A stretch of DNA of 64,000 nt, taken from positions 43,197,211 through 43,261,210 of the forward strand of contig NC_044565.1 of NCBI RefSeq assembly GCF_007565055.1, read 5' to 3'. Of the stretch, positions 1-11,035 are shown one piece after another; the first letter of the stretch is position 1; each line of letters starts with the position of its first letter. Under the pieces are notes generated by a model. That model was given only the letters and a program-made list of their open reading frames with translations. It was not told the DNA's origin and did no database searches. Both the position numbers and the translations under genes were made by a program. The stretch comes from Rhinopithecus roxellana. Its lineage: Eukaryota > Chordata > Mammalia > Primates > Cercopithecidae.

Positions 1-744
1 CCAACCCTAGAATAATCTGGGAGAGGATTAATACATGGGTGTGAATACCAGTAGGCAGGAATTGTTAAAGGTTGTCTTAGAGGCTGACTGCTTAACAAGG
101 AGAAAGCAAAGTTAGGCAATATATGGCCTAGAGTCATTTGCCAGAATATCAGGTGTGACTAATGCTAAACTGTGGCTGAGTGCATTTAAAACAACAGAGA
201 CTGTAGGAATAATTTGATGAAACCATTTGAAATAAATGATTTTTTTTGGCTTGGATTCAGGTGCTGTATAGTCCATACTGAGTTTTAAATATGAAGTCTG
301 TTTATGTTCTCATCCCCTATGAAGGCCCAGGGCTCACTGTTGATCTCCATTGTTGTATTTCCCTTGACAGTGATCACTAGCTCCTGATGATGAGCTGTTT
401 TAAAAGGTAAGCTCTAACTTGGAGTTAAAATATTCTGTGTTAGTTTAAGTATAGCACACTTCCAAACACACTCACCTGCAAACTTAATTTTCAAATTGCT
501 TAATGATATAAATTTTCAAATTCAAGTAAACTAATTTTGTTTTGGAAAGTTTTTGATCTTTTAAAATAGTTGAAAACACCCTATCACAAATTCAGTTTTG
601 GAAACTAATGCACAATATCAGGGATTAGGTCTATTTTCAATTGACCCATCCATCCACCCATCCAACCATCCATCCTTTAACCTAAATACATAGTTCTAAT
701 GCTTGAACCTTTTCTAATATTTCAGGGGATTTCATAGACTGATT
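1..744. other. no recognisable gene; short CATC repeat
   Basis: I see no gene here. Positions 640-676 hold a short imperfect (CATC)n run. The first 120 bases may be an old interspersed repeat on the minus strand, but I cannot name its family. Confidence 0.5.
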
Positions 745-1070
745 TAGCTAAGTTTTGTGAAGAGACTGAACTAGAATGGTGGTAGTGGAGTGAAAAGAAA
801 GAGACAGACGCTAGAGATATCTTAAAAGGTAAGCAAGAAAAAGACATTTAGCAGGCAACAAAGATAAAGAAGATGAAAAAGATAGGGTGACTCAACTGTA
901 TTGAGAAGTGGAGAGTAGTCTTGCCAGTGACAGAACTAAGGCGATTGAACAGGGGAACAAGGACGATATGGAGTCATATGTGGGATGTGGTAAGTTTGAG
1001 GTTATCGCAAGTTACCCATGTATAAGTTAAAACATAGGCATGGAGCTGATGTGATAAATTGGAATTATGA
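745..1070 (-). repeat. L2 LINE fragment (RT-proximal part)
   Basis: Read on the minus strand, two stretches (745-850 and 965-1070) follow the L2 segment that encodes the end of the reverse transcriptase. The core reads like the L2 stretch around 'gtttgaggt'. Divergence is high, as expected for an element of this age. The middle is poorly matched. No open frame survives. Confidence 0.55.
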
Positions 1071-1479
1071 AAATAATTTGCGTTCAATTTATTCTGCAAA
1101 TATTTGCTATATATCTGTGACAATAGCCCTACAAAACTATAAAGATAAATATGGAATAAAGGTAGAAAACTAACATTTATCAGGTACCTTGACACATGGC
1201 AGGCAACCTACTAGAAACATTATGTTTGGTTTTCCATCTTAAGAGTGCTTTAGATTTTTTTAGAGTGTTTAAGTAAATTACTTCACCCATATCAAAATTT
1301 GCACTCTTTCAACTGCACCAGTCTGTCTCACTCTGTTTTCAGCATGCTTGCGTTCTAATAATGGAAAAGAATGCATATGCTAAAATAACATTAATATAAA
1401 GCTGTATATTCACATACAGTGGCATAAAGCAAGGATCATCAGAATCCGGATGAAAAAGATAAACTCTACCAGCTCATTC

Positions 1480-1800
1480 AGGGTGTTCAGGGAAGCCTCA
1501 AAGGAAGTGGTGAGATTGGAGCTTAATCTACACTGATGGGAAATATTTTGATATAGAAATGGGAAGCTTTGTGACTGGTACAGTTTGGTTGAACATTGGA
1601 GTGTTTGGGAGAAATGGTTGGAGCTGCTAAAATATCCCTTGTTTATAATCTAGGGCCTTGAATGTCAACCAAAATTTGTAAGCTATTCAGAAATCCATGG
1701 GAAAACATTAACGGCTGCTGAACAGGGAAATGATATGATTAATACTGCTTTAGGAAGATTATTCTACCCACTGGCCACAACGGTTAGTTCAGGATGGTTG
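1480..1800 (-). repeat. L2 LINE fragment
   Basis: The order of matching blocks ('agggccttgaatgt', 'tgatatgattaat', 'aggaagattattct') follows the complement of the L2 region 250-600 bases from its 3' end. The neighbouring L2 pieces match different consensus intervals out of linear order. This is therefore a separate insertion rather than part of one long copy. Confidence 0.65.
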
Positions 1801-1819
1801 ACTGAAGATGCTAGGAGCT

Positions 1820-2315
1820 CCCATTCATTCATTCATTCATTCATTCCGTATTTATGAAGCATTTGCTCTGTGCCAGATACTTGTCTGAGTTCTGGAGACA
1901 AAGTAATGAACGAGATAGATATGGCTCTTACCTTTGTGGTGGTTATCTCCTAGTTGAAGAGAAAGATAATAAACACAAAAGATAAAATGAAAATAAGTAA
2001 GATAATTTCAGATAATGAGTTCCACAAAGAAACTACAACAGGAAAGCAAAATAAAAAGTGAATGGGAATTTCTCAGGTTAATATTGGGAGGTTGGGTTGA
2101 GTACTATGTTAGATAAAGGGTATCACTTGGTCACTTCAGGGAGGTAACAATTTAGTTAAAATTTAAATGATGAGAAGAAAGAAAAATTGTTATGAGCAGA
2201 CAAAACAGCATGGGCAAAATTTCCAATATGGGTCAACACTTAGACTGTTTGAAGTGTAGAAAGCAGGTTAGTGGAACAGGAGCAGAATGAATGATGGCAA
2301 AAAATAAGAGAGGAG
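1820..2315 (-). repeat. L2 LINE 3' end with ATTC tail
   Basis: The fragment begins at 1822 with the (ATTC)n tail typical of L2. It continues through the complement of the L2 3' untranslated region ('tctgtgccagatactt', then the 'aacaggaaagcaaaat' zone) and ends near 2315. It is old and strongly diverged. Confidence 0.75.
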
Positions 2316-2362
2316 GTATTATCAATTCCTAGTTTTGTATTGGTTTTAAAATTTTATGACAC

Positions 2363-3111
2363 TGTGATAGTTAAATTTATTTGTCAACTTGACTGGGCCA
2401 AGGGGTGCCCAAATATTTGGTTAAACATTATTCTGGGTGTGACTCTAAGAGTTTTTGTATGAGATTAAGGTGTGAATTGGTAAATCGAGTAGAGCAGATG
2501 GCCCTCCCCAGTGTGGGTAGGCCTCACGCAATTAATTGAAGGAAGAAATACAATAGTCTCTCCTTATCTGGGGTGGATATCCTCAGTGGATGCCTCAAAC
2601 CCTGCATCAGACCTAATCCCATAAACACTGTTTTTCTCCTATACAGGAACAGGTGGGTTCCATATACAGCATGGTACACTGGACAAAGAGATGACTCACA
2701 TCCCAGGTAAGACACAGAGAGTATATGTGAGATTTCATGTTGCTACTCAGAATGGTACACAATTTAAAATGTATAATTTTTTTATTTCTGGAATTTTTCA
2801 TTTAATATTTTCAGATGACGGTTACTTCAAGTAACAGAAACTACCAATAAGGGGGGGACTACTATAGAACACAAAGACTAAGCAAGAGAGAATTCCCTCT
2901 CTCTGCCTGAGTGCCTTCAAGCTGGGATATTGGTCGTCCCCTGTCTTCTGTCTTGTACTTGTGCTGGAACTATACCATCAGCTCTCCTGGGCCTCCAAGC
3001 TTGCTGACAGCAGGTCTTGGCATTTCTCAGCCTCCAAAAGTGTATGATCCAATTCCTGATAATAAATCGTCCTATTGGTTTTGCTTCTCTGGAGAACCCT
3101 TACTAATACAG
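2363..3111 (+). mobile_element. MLT2-type ERVL LTR, interrupted
   Basis: The left half (2363-2549) opens with TG and carries the MLT2 signature 'gtcaacttgactgggcca' and 'attctgggtgtgact'. The right half (2866-3111) carries the MLT2 3' half: 'ctcagcctccaaaa', an AATAAA signal at 3060-3065, and the terminal block ending 'ctaatacag'. The two halves join properly once the DNA transposon at 2550-2865 is removed. It looks like a solo LTR, because no ERVL interior is visible beside it. Confidence 0.8.
2550..2865 (-). mobile_element. Tigger-family (pogo-like) non-autonomous DNA transposon
   Basis: The inverted termini are imperfect: 'tagtctctccttatc' on the left and the complement of 'ataagggggggactacta' on the right. 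Both resemble Tigger1-group ends. The right third matches the complement of a Tigger end ('ctgaaaatattaaatg' followed by 'aaattccagaaataa'). The element lies inside the MLT2 LTR with TA at both borders, as pogo-like elements do. It is too short to encode a transposase. Confidence 0.7.
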
Positions 3112-3204
3112 ACCCTCATGAATTACTTCTGTACTTAGGAAAAAAACGTTATATTTTAAATGTAAGAAACAGACTTCATGCTAAAACTAAGGGGTACAGA
3201 AACT

Positions 3205-3370
3205 TTGAAAAGATGTTGGGTAAATTACCTGGGCAAGTAATTTGATTTCAGTTTCCTCGTTGCCAGATGACAGTAATAATAATCTCTACCTCATAGGATA
3301 TTGCGATGATTAAGCAAAAAAATTGTTTTCAGAACAATGATTAATATAACAGTGCTGATTATCTATCGTG
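3205..3370 (+). repeat. MIR SINE
   Basis: The conserved core and 3' half of MIR can be read: 'ctgggcaagtaattt', 'cagtttcctcgttgcc', 'taataataatctctacctca' and the 'gatgattaa' block. The 5' tRNA-like part is missing. Confidence 0.75.
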
Positions 3371-3814
3371 GTTGCCAAAGAAGAGAATTAATATTGAATC
3401 TTGCTTCCTGGGAGAAAGGAGAGCTGGCTAAAGAAGCCAAGAAAGAGAGAAAGCATAAAATTTAGAAAATAATAGCACCTTGAAATCTAAGAAAGAGAGA
3501 ATACCAAAGAGGGAGCAATTAGCCATTTTAAATGTTGCCGAGAAAGCCATACCCAGGTTCTTATTACAACTAACTTCTATGTCCTCTCCTCCATTGGCAT
3601 TCAAAAGTCCTTACTATACTGTCAGGCACTTAGGAGCTCATGTTACTGTGTTAGCTTCCACTTGTATGTGTTTTAAATTATCTTCATTTACATAGCATCT
3701 GTGTGTCATTCTCTTCTATGTATGTTCTCTGCAACCAGACTGTAAACTCTTCCAAACAATGCATTTGTTCCAAGAATAAACTTTTAACTTTCTACTCTCC
3801 TACGTTTTTTTGAA
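3371..3814. other. no recognisable feature
   Basis: This stretch is AT-rich. It holds short open frames without coding character. A possible L2-like end at about 3670-3790 is too weak to call. Confidence 0.4.
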
Positions 3815-3860
3815 CATACACACATACACACACACACATACACACATACACACACACACA
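3815..3860 (+). repeat. (CA)n microsatellite, interrupted
   Basis: ACAC and ATACAC units run for about 46 bases, with interruptions by T. Confidence 0.9.
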
Positions 3861-4252
3861 AATGGACACAGAAGGCCACAAAGCTTTGACATTCAAATAT
3901 TAATATAGACACAAGTGCAAATTTTTAAAAATTAATTTTAAACGTAATATGTTCTTTGAAAATTTGTTTAGAAAACGTTCAAACTTAGATGCTTCTGTCA
4001 AGAGCATTGTTTTCATAAATTTTAGATTATATATTTGTTGCTGAAAATAATAAAACAAACACCATCTCTTTTGGATATATTATGGGGTTTTCTCTTCATC
4101 TACCACCAGATATGTTGCTGGTACTACCTTAAAGGAAAATTATGTTTAAATAATTTTCTTTGTTTCCTTCTATTAACTAATTTAGTATGTGAAATAAATT
4201 ATCTTCCATTGTTTGTTTCTTATCTTTTCTGCTTCATTCAGTTGCTTGACCA

Positions 4253-4303
4253 ATTTCTATTCATTTACCCAATTTCTATTCATTTGGGTAAATGAATAGA
4301 AAT
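4253..4303. repeat. inverted repeat with 18-nt perfect arms
   Basis: The left arm at 4253-4270 (atttctattcatttaccc) is the exact complement of 4286-4303. The 15-nt loop repeats the start of the left arm, so a direct repeat lies inside the hairpin. This arrangement is typical of a replication template switch. No terminator role is implied in this eukaryotic context. Confidence 0.9.
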
Positions 4304-4649
4304 GAGTGAGGCTGTCTAATTTTGAAATAGATCACTTTTATGGTTGCAAAAATTATTAAAGTTTTATAAAAGTTTGGCTTATAGACCATCATATCTATAA
4401 TGAGCATTTTCTTCTTTAAATCCCAAAAAACACCATTTAAAGTTTATATAATAAAATAAATCATCCCCATTACAATGTTTTTCTTATATCCTTAAGGAAA
4501 CTCAGAAATACACTTTCATGGTGGAAAATTCTAGAGTCTTAAAAAAATATTACAGTATAGACTTGTGTATGATGAGTATAGAAAACAAGTGATACATGAT
4601 AAAGTAAGTCTTCATTATGCTATTATAAAGTGAGTAATTGTGCGTGCTG
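4304..4649. other. no recognisable feature
   Basis: AT-rich sequence with no repeat family that I can assign. Confidence 0.4.
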
Positions 4650-5575
4650 AAGTCTTCATCTTGGCCTTAATTTGGAGGACTCCCTTTCAGTTGATGACAC
4701 TGCTTCTTATGTCTTTGAAATAACAAACAATTCATATGCTTCCAGCAGCAAAACAGCAAATTTATGCACAACTCAATCCACATTGATATCCTTGCTTTCC
4801 TGTTGTTACTAGAAATAAACTGTAGATAGAAGTTATAGCTTCAAACTAAGGTCAGTGCCTGCCTAGATCCAGTTCCCTCATATTTACTCGATTGCATCTG
4901 CAACTGCTTCCTCTGTCTCCTGTATCATTGTTTTTCCTTCTCTACTGGTCATCTAAAAAGTAACCCTTTGAATCCAACTTTCACTCCAGCTTTTTTCTCT
5001 GCTTCCTTTCTTAGCAAATTTCACCCCATGAGATTCACCTGCGTGCAGTATGTCCAATCCTTCTCTATACATTCCCTTGTGAATCTACTATAGTCAGGAT
5101 TTTGCCCTACCACTCTTATCAGCAGTTCTTGTCAAGATCACAAATGGCCTTCACATTGCCATATCCAATGGTTAATAACATCCTCACTGTATTTAGTCTA
5201 TCAGGATCTATTATTCTTGAAAGACTTAAGACTCAGAATGATGCCTTTTTCTAAGTCACAGGCCAATATTTCTCAGTTTTCAATGCAAGTTCCTCTTTAG
5301 TTTTCCAATCTCCAAACTTTGATTCTACTAAAAGCCAAGTCACTAATTATTCTCAGTCTCTGTATGATCTTATACAGTCTCATGGCTTATACAGTCTCAT
5401 GTAATTTGTCACTGATGACCCCCAAATTTATATTTCCTGTCCAAGCCACTCCTCTAGGGTCTATATTTGTATATCCAGCTGCTTATTTGTCATCTCCATT
5501 TGTGTGTCCAACAGGCATCTTAAAATTGATCAAAACCTCAAATCTTAATTATTCCCTCAAAACTTGTACTTTTTA

Positions 5576-5617
5576 ATTTTTACCACAGCAAATGGTGCCT
5601 TTTGCTGTGGTAAAAAT
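5576..5617. repeat. inverted repeat with 17-nt perfect arms inside L2
   Basis: The left arm at 5576-5592 is the exact complement of 5601-5617, with an 8-nt loop. The repeat lies within the L2 RT relic. L2 has no such palindrome at this point, so it must have arisen after insertion. Confidence 0.9.
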
Positions 5618-5814
5618 GGTTCCAGTGGCTTAGACCAAAAACTTGGAATAATCCTTGATAACATGTCATATCTATCCATGATTTCTGAAAAACGTATCTT
5701 AAAAAAAAATGCTCAATGTCTCATCACATCTCACGTTCCTTCAATACTACTGCAGTATCATCTCTATCCTCCTTGTTCTACTTTGTTTTCTTTGTAATAT
5801 TTACCAATACCTAA

Positions 5815-6290
5815 TGTTATAGATTAGGTTGTGTTCCATCAAAAAAAAATACATGTTGAAATCCTAACCCTCAGGACTGGAGAATGTGACCTTATTTGGA
5901 GTCATTTAGTGTCATTTAGTGTCATTTCCAATGTAATTAGTTGAGATGAGGTCATACTGGAGTAGGGAGAGCTCCTAATCCAATATTACTGATGGCCTTC
6001 TAAGAAAATAGTCGTGTGCAGACACAGAGAGACACACAGGGGGAATGCCTTAAGCAAATGGAAGCAGAGATTGGAATTAGGCTGCCACAAGCCAAGGAAC
6101 ACTTGGGGCTACCAGAAGCTAAAAGAGACCAGGAAGGACCCTCCCCTAGAGGCTTCCGAGAAAGCATGGCCTGGCTGACACCTTGATTTCAGACTGTTAG
6201 CCTCTAGAACTGTGAAGGAATAAATTTCTGTTGTTGTCATCCACTCAATTTGCGGTTCTTTGTTGTGACAGCCCTGAGAAATGGATATGA
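5815..6290 (+). mobile_element. MLT1 LTR (MaLR), long variant
   Basis: The LTR starts with TG at 5815 and runs through MLT1 landmarks: the 'gtgttccatc' start, 'gagatgaggtcatactgg', the 'gacacagagagacaca' block, 'cttgatttcagactgtta', an AATAAA signal and the 'tttctgttgtt' end block. The extended middle suits an older MLT1 subfamily. A 10-nt unit (gtcatttagt) is repeated at about 5900-5930. It is inserted in the L2 3' end. Confidence 0.85.
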
Positions 6291-6410
6291 CTTACATATT
6301 GCATATTCATTTTATATATTATTTAGGTACTTGTTCATTGTCTGTCTACTTTAACTAGAAAGTAAGCTCCAGCTCCCTGATTGACTGAGATTTTTCTGTT
6401 TTTTAAAAAT

Positions 6411-6921
6411 TGCTATATTTTCTCACCTGAAAGTGTGAGTGATTTATTGTAACTAGTAAAACATCAGAGAATAGGTCTTAGATGATATTCTATCCAGTTA
6501 GGAACCAAACCTTTTACATTTTTTATATTTTTGAAGTTTGTGTGTACTTTGAAAAAAAGCAATATTCAAAATGAACATGTTAAGAAAAGTTTTAATGTAA
6601 AACCAGGACAGATTTCATTAGAATATGTTGAACAAAAAAATAAAAGGCACAGAAGTGGACTATCTACAAACAAAAAAATTAACAGATACAGAGCTGAGAC
6701 TGTCATTGTAAAACGATCCTGCTAGCCTAGTAAAAATAAACCAAGGAAGGATAAATCAAATGTCAATTAAAAAAAAATTATCTAGAAGAGAAGGGGAGAA
6801 ATATGGTAGCGGAAACAGGAATGAAGGTAAGACTTTTCTGAATATTCCATGTTATGTAGTTTTGATTTTGGAAATACAAGTATTTTGCCTTCTCAAAATA
6901 AATAGTTAAGAAATAAATTCT
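6411..6921. other. no recognisable feature
   Basis: AT-rich sequence. The small open frames here have no coding features. Confidence 0.4.
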
Positions 6922-7243
6922 GGGCTGGGTGCAGTGGCTCACACCTTTGATCCTAGCACTTTGAGAGGTTGAGGCCGGCAGATTGCTTGAGTCTAGGAGT
7001 TGGAGACCAGCCTGGGCAACATGGCGAAACTCTGTCTCTACAAAAAAATAATAATAATAATAATAATAATACAAGACGTAGCATGGAGTGGTAGCATGTA
7101 CCTGTAGGTCCAGCTACTCAGGAGGCTGAGGTGGGAGGATTGCTTGAGCCTGGGATGCAGAGACTACAGTGAGCCAAGATCACGCTACCACATTCCAGCC
7201 TGGGTGACAGAGGGAGACCTGTCTGGAAAAAAAAACAAAAAAA
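6922..7243 (+). mobile_element. AluJ SINE
   Basis: This is a full dimeric Alu. The wording 'gcttgagtctaggagtt' and 'gcctgggcaacatgg' matches the old AluJ branch. The middle A-rich linker has grown into an (AAT)n microsatellite at about 7042-7075. The copy ends in an impure A tail at 7227-7243. The RNA polymerase III promoter boxes are diverged and nothing suggests activity. Confidence 0.9.
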
Positions 7244-7699
7244 CCTCAGAGAATAAACAAACAAAAGTGTTTAACCAAAGTGCATACCAGTTGATAACAA
7301 AACCACACAGAGAAAATAGTTTATTTAAATTCACTTAAGAAAGACTGTATGCCCTTATTGAAATATATTCTAAGACAAATAGAGCTTCAAAGAAATGTTA
7401 ATCTTATTTAGTAGTAGTAGTAATACTGGTATTATTATTTTGAAATTATTTTATGTATATGATAGAATGATGCAAATGAGTAATTGTTATAACTGTTAGG
7501 AACCAAGATTCTCAAAGTAAAGGAAAAAGAAACAAAAATAAAATCCAAAAAATTCGGTTAAAACCCTATCATTTTATTTACATTTAAATTAGAAAAAACA
7601 ACATGAATTTACATAACCAAGTTTTTTTCCCAAATAAATTCTTCTTAGCTTTGTCCACTAAAAAAGCCTAGAAGCACTAGCAATCTATAAAAAAATGAG
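7244..7699. other. no recognisable feature
   Basis: AT-rich sequence between an Alu and an MLT1 LTR, with a short GTA/ATT-rich patch at 7410-7440. Confidence 0.4.
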
Positions 7700-8062
7700 T
7701 ATTATGAATTAAATTGTGCCCCATTTTCCAAGTTCATATATAGAAGGCCTAACTCTCAATGTGACTATATTTAAATAGAGCTTTTAAAGAGGTAATTAAG
7801 TTTAATGAGGTCATAAGGGTGGGGCTCTAATTCAACAGGACTGGTGTCCTTATAGGAAGGCAAAATACACCAGCGTTCTGTCTCTGTCAGTGTGCACACA
7901 GAGGGAAAACCTTGTGAGGTCACAGCAGGAAGGTGGGCATCTGCAAGGCAGGAAGAGAGGCCTCATCAGAGACCGGCCTTGCTGGAACCTTAATCTTGGA
8001 CTTCTAGCTTACAGAACTGTAAAAAAGTGAATTTCTGTTGTTTAAGCCATTCAGTCCAATAC
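7700..8062 (+). mobile_element. MLT1 LTR, 3' truncated
   Basis: MLT1 landmarks are present from the start ('gaattaaattgtgcccc') through 'gaggtcataagggtgggg' to 'cttggacttctagctta' and 'tttctgttgtttaagcca'. The last 40 or so bases of a complete LTR are missing. Confidence 0.85.
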
Positions 8063-8099
8063 AAATGTTTCTAGCTTTAAGGTAAATCAGTTACTTTTG

Positions 8100-8591
8100 C
8101 TTGATTTCTGTGAACCCGGAGCTTACTATTACTGTGAGTATATGCAGGGCCAGTTTGTAACATTTTAATGCCAATCCCCACTAAAAGGGATCAGGGTTTT
8201 GAAACCAGCCCAGTTGTCCCGTAGATGATTTTTGGATAAACATAGAAATTGACCCTCTCAGTATTAATGCTTGAAACTCACATTTGTCTTATCTGAGTTC
8301 CTTCCTCAGGAAACTGACCGTCAGGCTTCCCAGGTAGTATCAGGCAACTGAAACTTGCCTTTCTTACCCCTTTCTAATTCCTGTTTCCCCATACATAGCT
8401 ACATTCTGTCCCTATTATATAATCCCCCAAATGTAGTTGATTGAGGAGATGGATTTGAGACTTATCTCCTATCTCCACAGCTGCCGCATCCAAATAAAGC
8501 CTTCTCCCGTGGTAATACTCGTTTTCTCAGTGATAGGCTTTTCATGCAATGATCAACAGGACCTAGACCAACCCCCTGATATTTTGGTAAC
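8100..8591 (+). mobile_element. probable ERV LTR, family not identified
   Basis: The right part has LTR architecture: pyrimidine-rich and TATA-like sequence near 8415, an AATAAA signal at 8492-8497, then a short conserved tail that includes 'ttctcagtgataggctttt' and ends 'ttggtaaca'. It reminds me of ERV1-class LTRs, but I cannot name the family. The left boundary is uncertain. Confidence 0.35.
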
Positions 8592-9099
8592 AGTTTCCTG
8601 GAAAAAAATTCCACATCAGGGGGAAGAATTACACAATACGAGCCTGAAAAATCTTGATGGATTGGAAGGCAAGGTCTCCTTCAAAGGACCCAGTGGACAA
8701 CATGGAAGACTTCCAAGTAGCCAAAGATGAAATAATTTGAGCATCAAAAATAATGATGCAATTGGTTAAAACCATTAAGTACTGTCTTATGAATTCAAAA
8801 TGATCCTTTACAACAGACAGAGGTGGAGAAAAATAGAGAATTCGAAAGTTAGAGGGTGGAGATGATATCTCATTGGATACCATTTATATTAACTAAATAC
8901 CAATGCCTTACTTTCAAGACTGTCAATTAAACGGAAAGAGGTAAGCATTTATTCTGCCTTTCCTGTATAAACAACATTGCAGGCTAACCAAATAGCCCTA
9001 TTGATGAAGAAGGAAAAGTACCTGTTTACAAATAAACTCCAGAAATTTGCAATGGATCATAGAATTAGAAATTCAGTTTTCAAACTCTAATGATGTAAA
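8592..9099 (+). repeat. possible upstream part of an old L1 3' end
   Basis: This sequence is continuous in style with the L1M-like 3' region that follows, but I have no firm match. It may be unrelated unique sequence. Confidence 0.25.
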
Positions 9100-9905
9100 G
9101 TGATTTACGCAAAACCCGACATGGATGAACCATTAGGTGAACAGTTGATGGAGAGATCAGGCTGTCAATACTTGCACCCATTGATCAATATTAGCAGCAC
9201 TAAAAATAGGACTTAAGACATTATGTGCCTACTGATTTGATGTAGTCTGAAGCACATAGGATCACCTATAAATTATTTGCTATAAAATTCTGAGCTTGAA
9301 TCTAAACAAGCATCTAGAGGTAACCTCTACGTACAGCAAATACAACAGGAAAAGGAACAATCAAAATGATACCACAAGAAAGCAAACAGTCAAATCCAGA
9401 CTGTGGGATATTCTTCAAATCAATTGACCCAGTTTCTTTAGCAAGTCAGAGGCAGAGAGAAGAAAAAGGAGGGAACAGAAGCTAGGGATAAATGCTTTTG
9501 ATTATGACAGGCTTCAGAGACTTATCAAGAAATTGTCATGTGTGTACTTTGTTTAGATCCTGATTCAAACTAAGCAATTATAATTATTTTTAGACAATTG
9601 GGAGAAATTTGATTACAGTACTGGGTATCAGATTATATTAAGGAGTAACTGTTAATTTTATTATGGTTGATAATGACATTATAGTTATAAAAGAAAATGT
9701 CCATATTTGTTTAGAAATAAAGTATCTAAATATGTAGCAGTGAAATGACATGATGTTTGGGGTTTGTTTTCTAGTAATTCAATAGAGGAAAGGAAAATGG
9801 AGCAAATGTGGCAAAGTCTTGGTAATTTTTGAATATAAATGATGGTAACACAAAGTTCATTACATTGATATTTGCCTTTATATTTGAAATTTTTCACGGT
9901 AAAAA
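9100..9905 (+). repeat. old L1 (L1M) 3' untranslated region
   Basis: The block order follows a mammalian-wide L1 3' end: 'ttgtttagatcctgattcaa', 'agacaattgggagaaatttg', 'tatcagattatattaaggag', 'gtgaaatgacatgatgtttg' and 'tttgaaatttttcacggt'. No coding part is preserved. Confidence 0.65.
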
Positions 9906-10127
9906 TTTGTTTAGGCTACTCAATTTGAAAATTAGTAAATTATTCTTCAGCAAAATTTCAACTGTGTATGGGGGTTCGGGGTACAGAAGACAGATTGCAA
10001 CATGTTTAAGGAGCAAATTTGCAATGTTGAAGGGCAGGCCATGAGTGTAGATTCATCTATACACAGAGCAGTTAAAGAAGGAGAGAAGTAGAATGGCAAA
10101 AGAAGTGAAGAGCAAGGTTGAGAGAAC

Positions 10128-10195
10128 ATGTGTGTGCATGTGTTATGTATTTGTGTATGTATCTGTGTGTGCATGTTTGTGTTTGTGTGTTTTAG
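10128..10195 (+). repeat. (TG)n-rich microsatellite, impure
   Basis: TGTG and TATG units are interrupted by GCA. The sequence could adopt alternate purine-pyrimidine structure. Confidence 0.85.
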
Positions 10196-10269
10196 GCTAA
10201 CTGAGCCAAGCATTAAACATTTTGACAGGTTAAAAAAATCTAGTAAAGAGTAAAAAGCCTATTATGTAT

Positions 10270-10388
10270 TTTTACTTGTGTTACTATGCTTTTAAGATCT
10301 AGGGTACATGTGCACAACATATACATAGGTCTACATGTGCCGTGTTGGTTTGTTGCACCCATCAACTCGTCATTTACATTTAAAAACC
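10270..10388 (-). repeat. short L1 3'-end fragment
   Basis: The phrase 'agggtacatgtgcacaac', followed by 'acatgtgccgtgttgg' and 'caactcgtcattta', is the complement of the primate L1 3' end. Only about 120 bases remain, which is a strongly 5'-truncated copy. Confidence 0.8.
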
Positions 10389-10744
10389 TATTATTTTCTA
10401 ACATATCTAGATTTTGAGTTTTTTGGTTTATTCAGAGTCTAATCATTTTCTCCTATGTTTACAGAAATCAAGCAAACATACTGACTTAAAGCTGGAAACA
10501 TTTATGTTAGACCAGATTCAGATTTTTGGTCCAAATGTATATTCTCCAGAGCTAGTTCCTCTCCCTGCACTTCCATGTCCATGGCAGGGTTCTATAGGCT
10601 TGTAGGGTAATGGGCTCCATGACTCCAGCTACTTCCAGCTCCCACCAGCCTGTTCAACTGTGCTTTCATCTTGTCATTTGCCCACAGAAAACCTCCCATG
10701 ACTCCCCTTTGGAAGAGTAGGCAAATCACTGAGTCTTACTCCTT
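10389..10744. other. no recognisable feature
   Basis: No gene or repeat was assigned. A 63-codon open frame at 10414-10605 has no recognisable similarity. Confidence 0.4.
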
Positions 10745-11035
10745 AAAGTTTTCTACTCCCTAACTCCAATTTTACTTTTAAACTTTTCCTCTATTTAATT
10801 TCTTATTATCTCCCAACACTTTGCTCTAGCTAGTTGTTCCACTCATTCTTTAGCTTATTCATCCTACCTTTCTATACTTCACTCTTATTGCTGCAGACCC
10901 AGCTTAAAAACACCTCCTAAAAGAAGCATTCTAGGACAATGTCTAGTGATCTCTACACTTTTCCCTTTCTCTGAATTTCTATCAGACTTACTATGTAAAA
11001 TACTCACGTAGCATTCCCTAACTTGTATTTTTATA
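10745..11035 (+). repeat. L2-like LINE fragment
   Basis: Blocks such as 'ctgcagacccagcttaaaa' and 'cacctcctaaaagaagca', followed by a pyrimidine-rich stretch, fit the L2 3' region. Divergence is high and the boundaries are soft. Confidence 0.45.

Larger units (their letters stand above)
4650..6410 (+). repeat. long L2 LINE fragment with RT relic, split by MLT1
   Basis: This is the longest L2 piece in the window. Stretches of the L2 reverse transcriptase can be read through broken frames. Positions 5105-5205 translate like the 'LVKVTNDLHIAKSNG' zone, and 5365-5440 like 'DLIQSHGF' followed by 'DDPQIYIS' (the YADD region, with Y and A no longer readable). Positions 5625-5665 translate like 'NLGVILD'. 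After the MLT1 LTR at 5815-6290 the L2 3' untranslated region resumes ('tcattgtctgtctac', 'gaaagtaagctcc') and ends near 6410. Part of the region between the RT and the 3' UTR appears to be deleted. Frameshifts and stops make it non-functional. Confidence 0.75.

Noticed and set aside
2911..3138. 75-codon open frame near a polyadenylation-like signal
   Set aside because: It lies inside the 3' half of an MLT2 LTR.
4253..5617. Hairpins as bacterial-type terminators
   Set aside because: The context is eukaryotic interspersed-repeat DNA with no operon or gene upstream.
8437..8730. 97-codon open frame
   Set aside because: It crosses the end of a probable LTR into adjacent DNA and has no recognisable domain.
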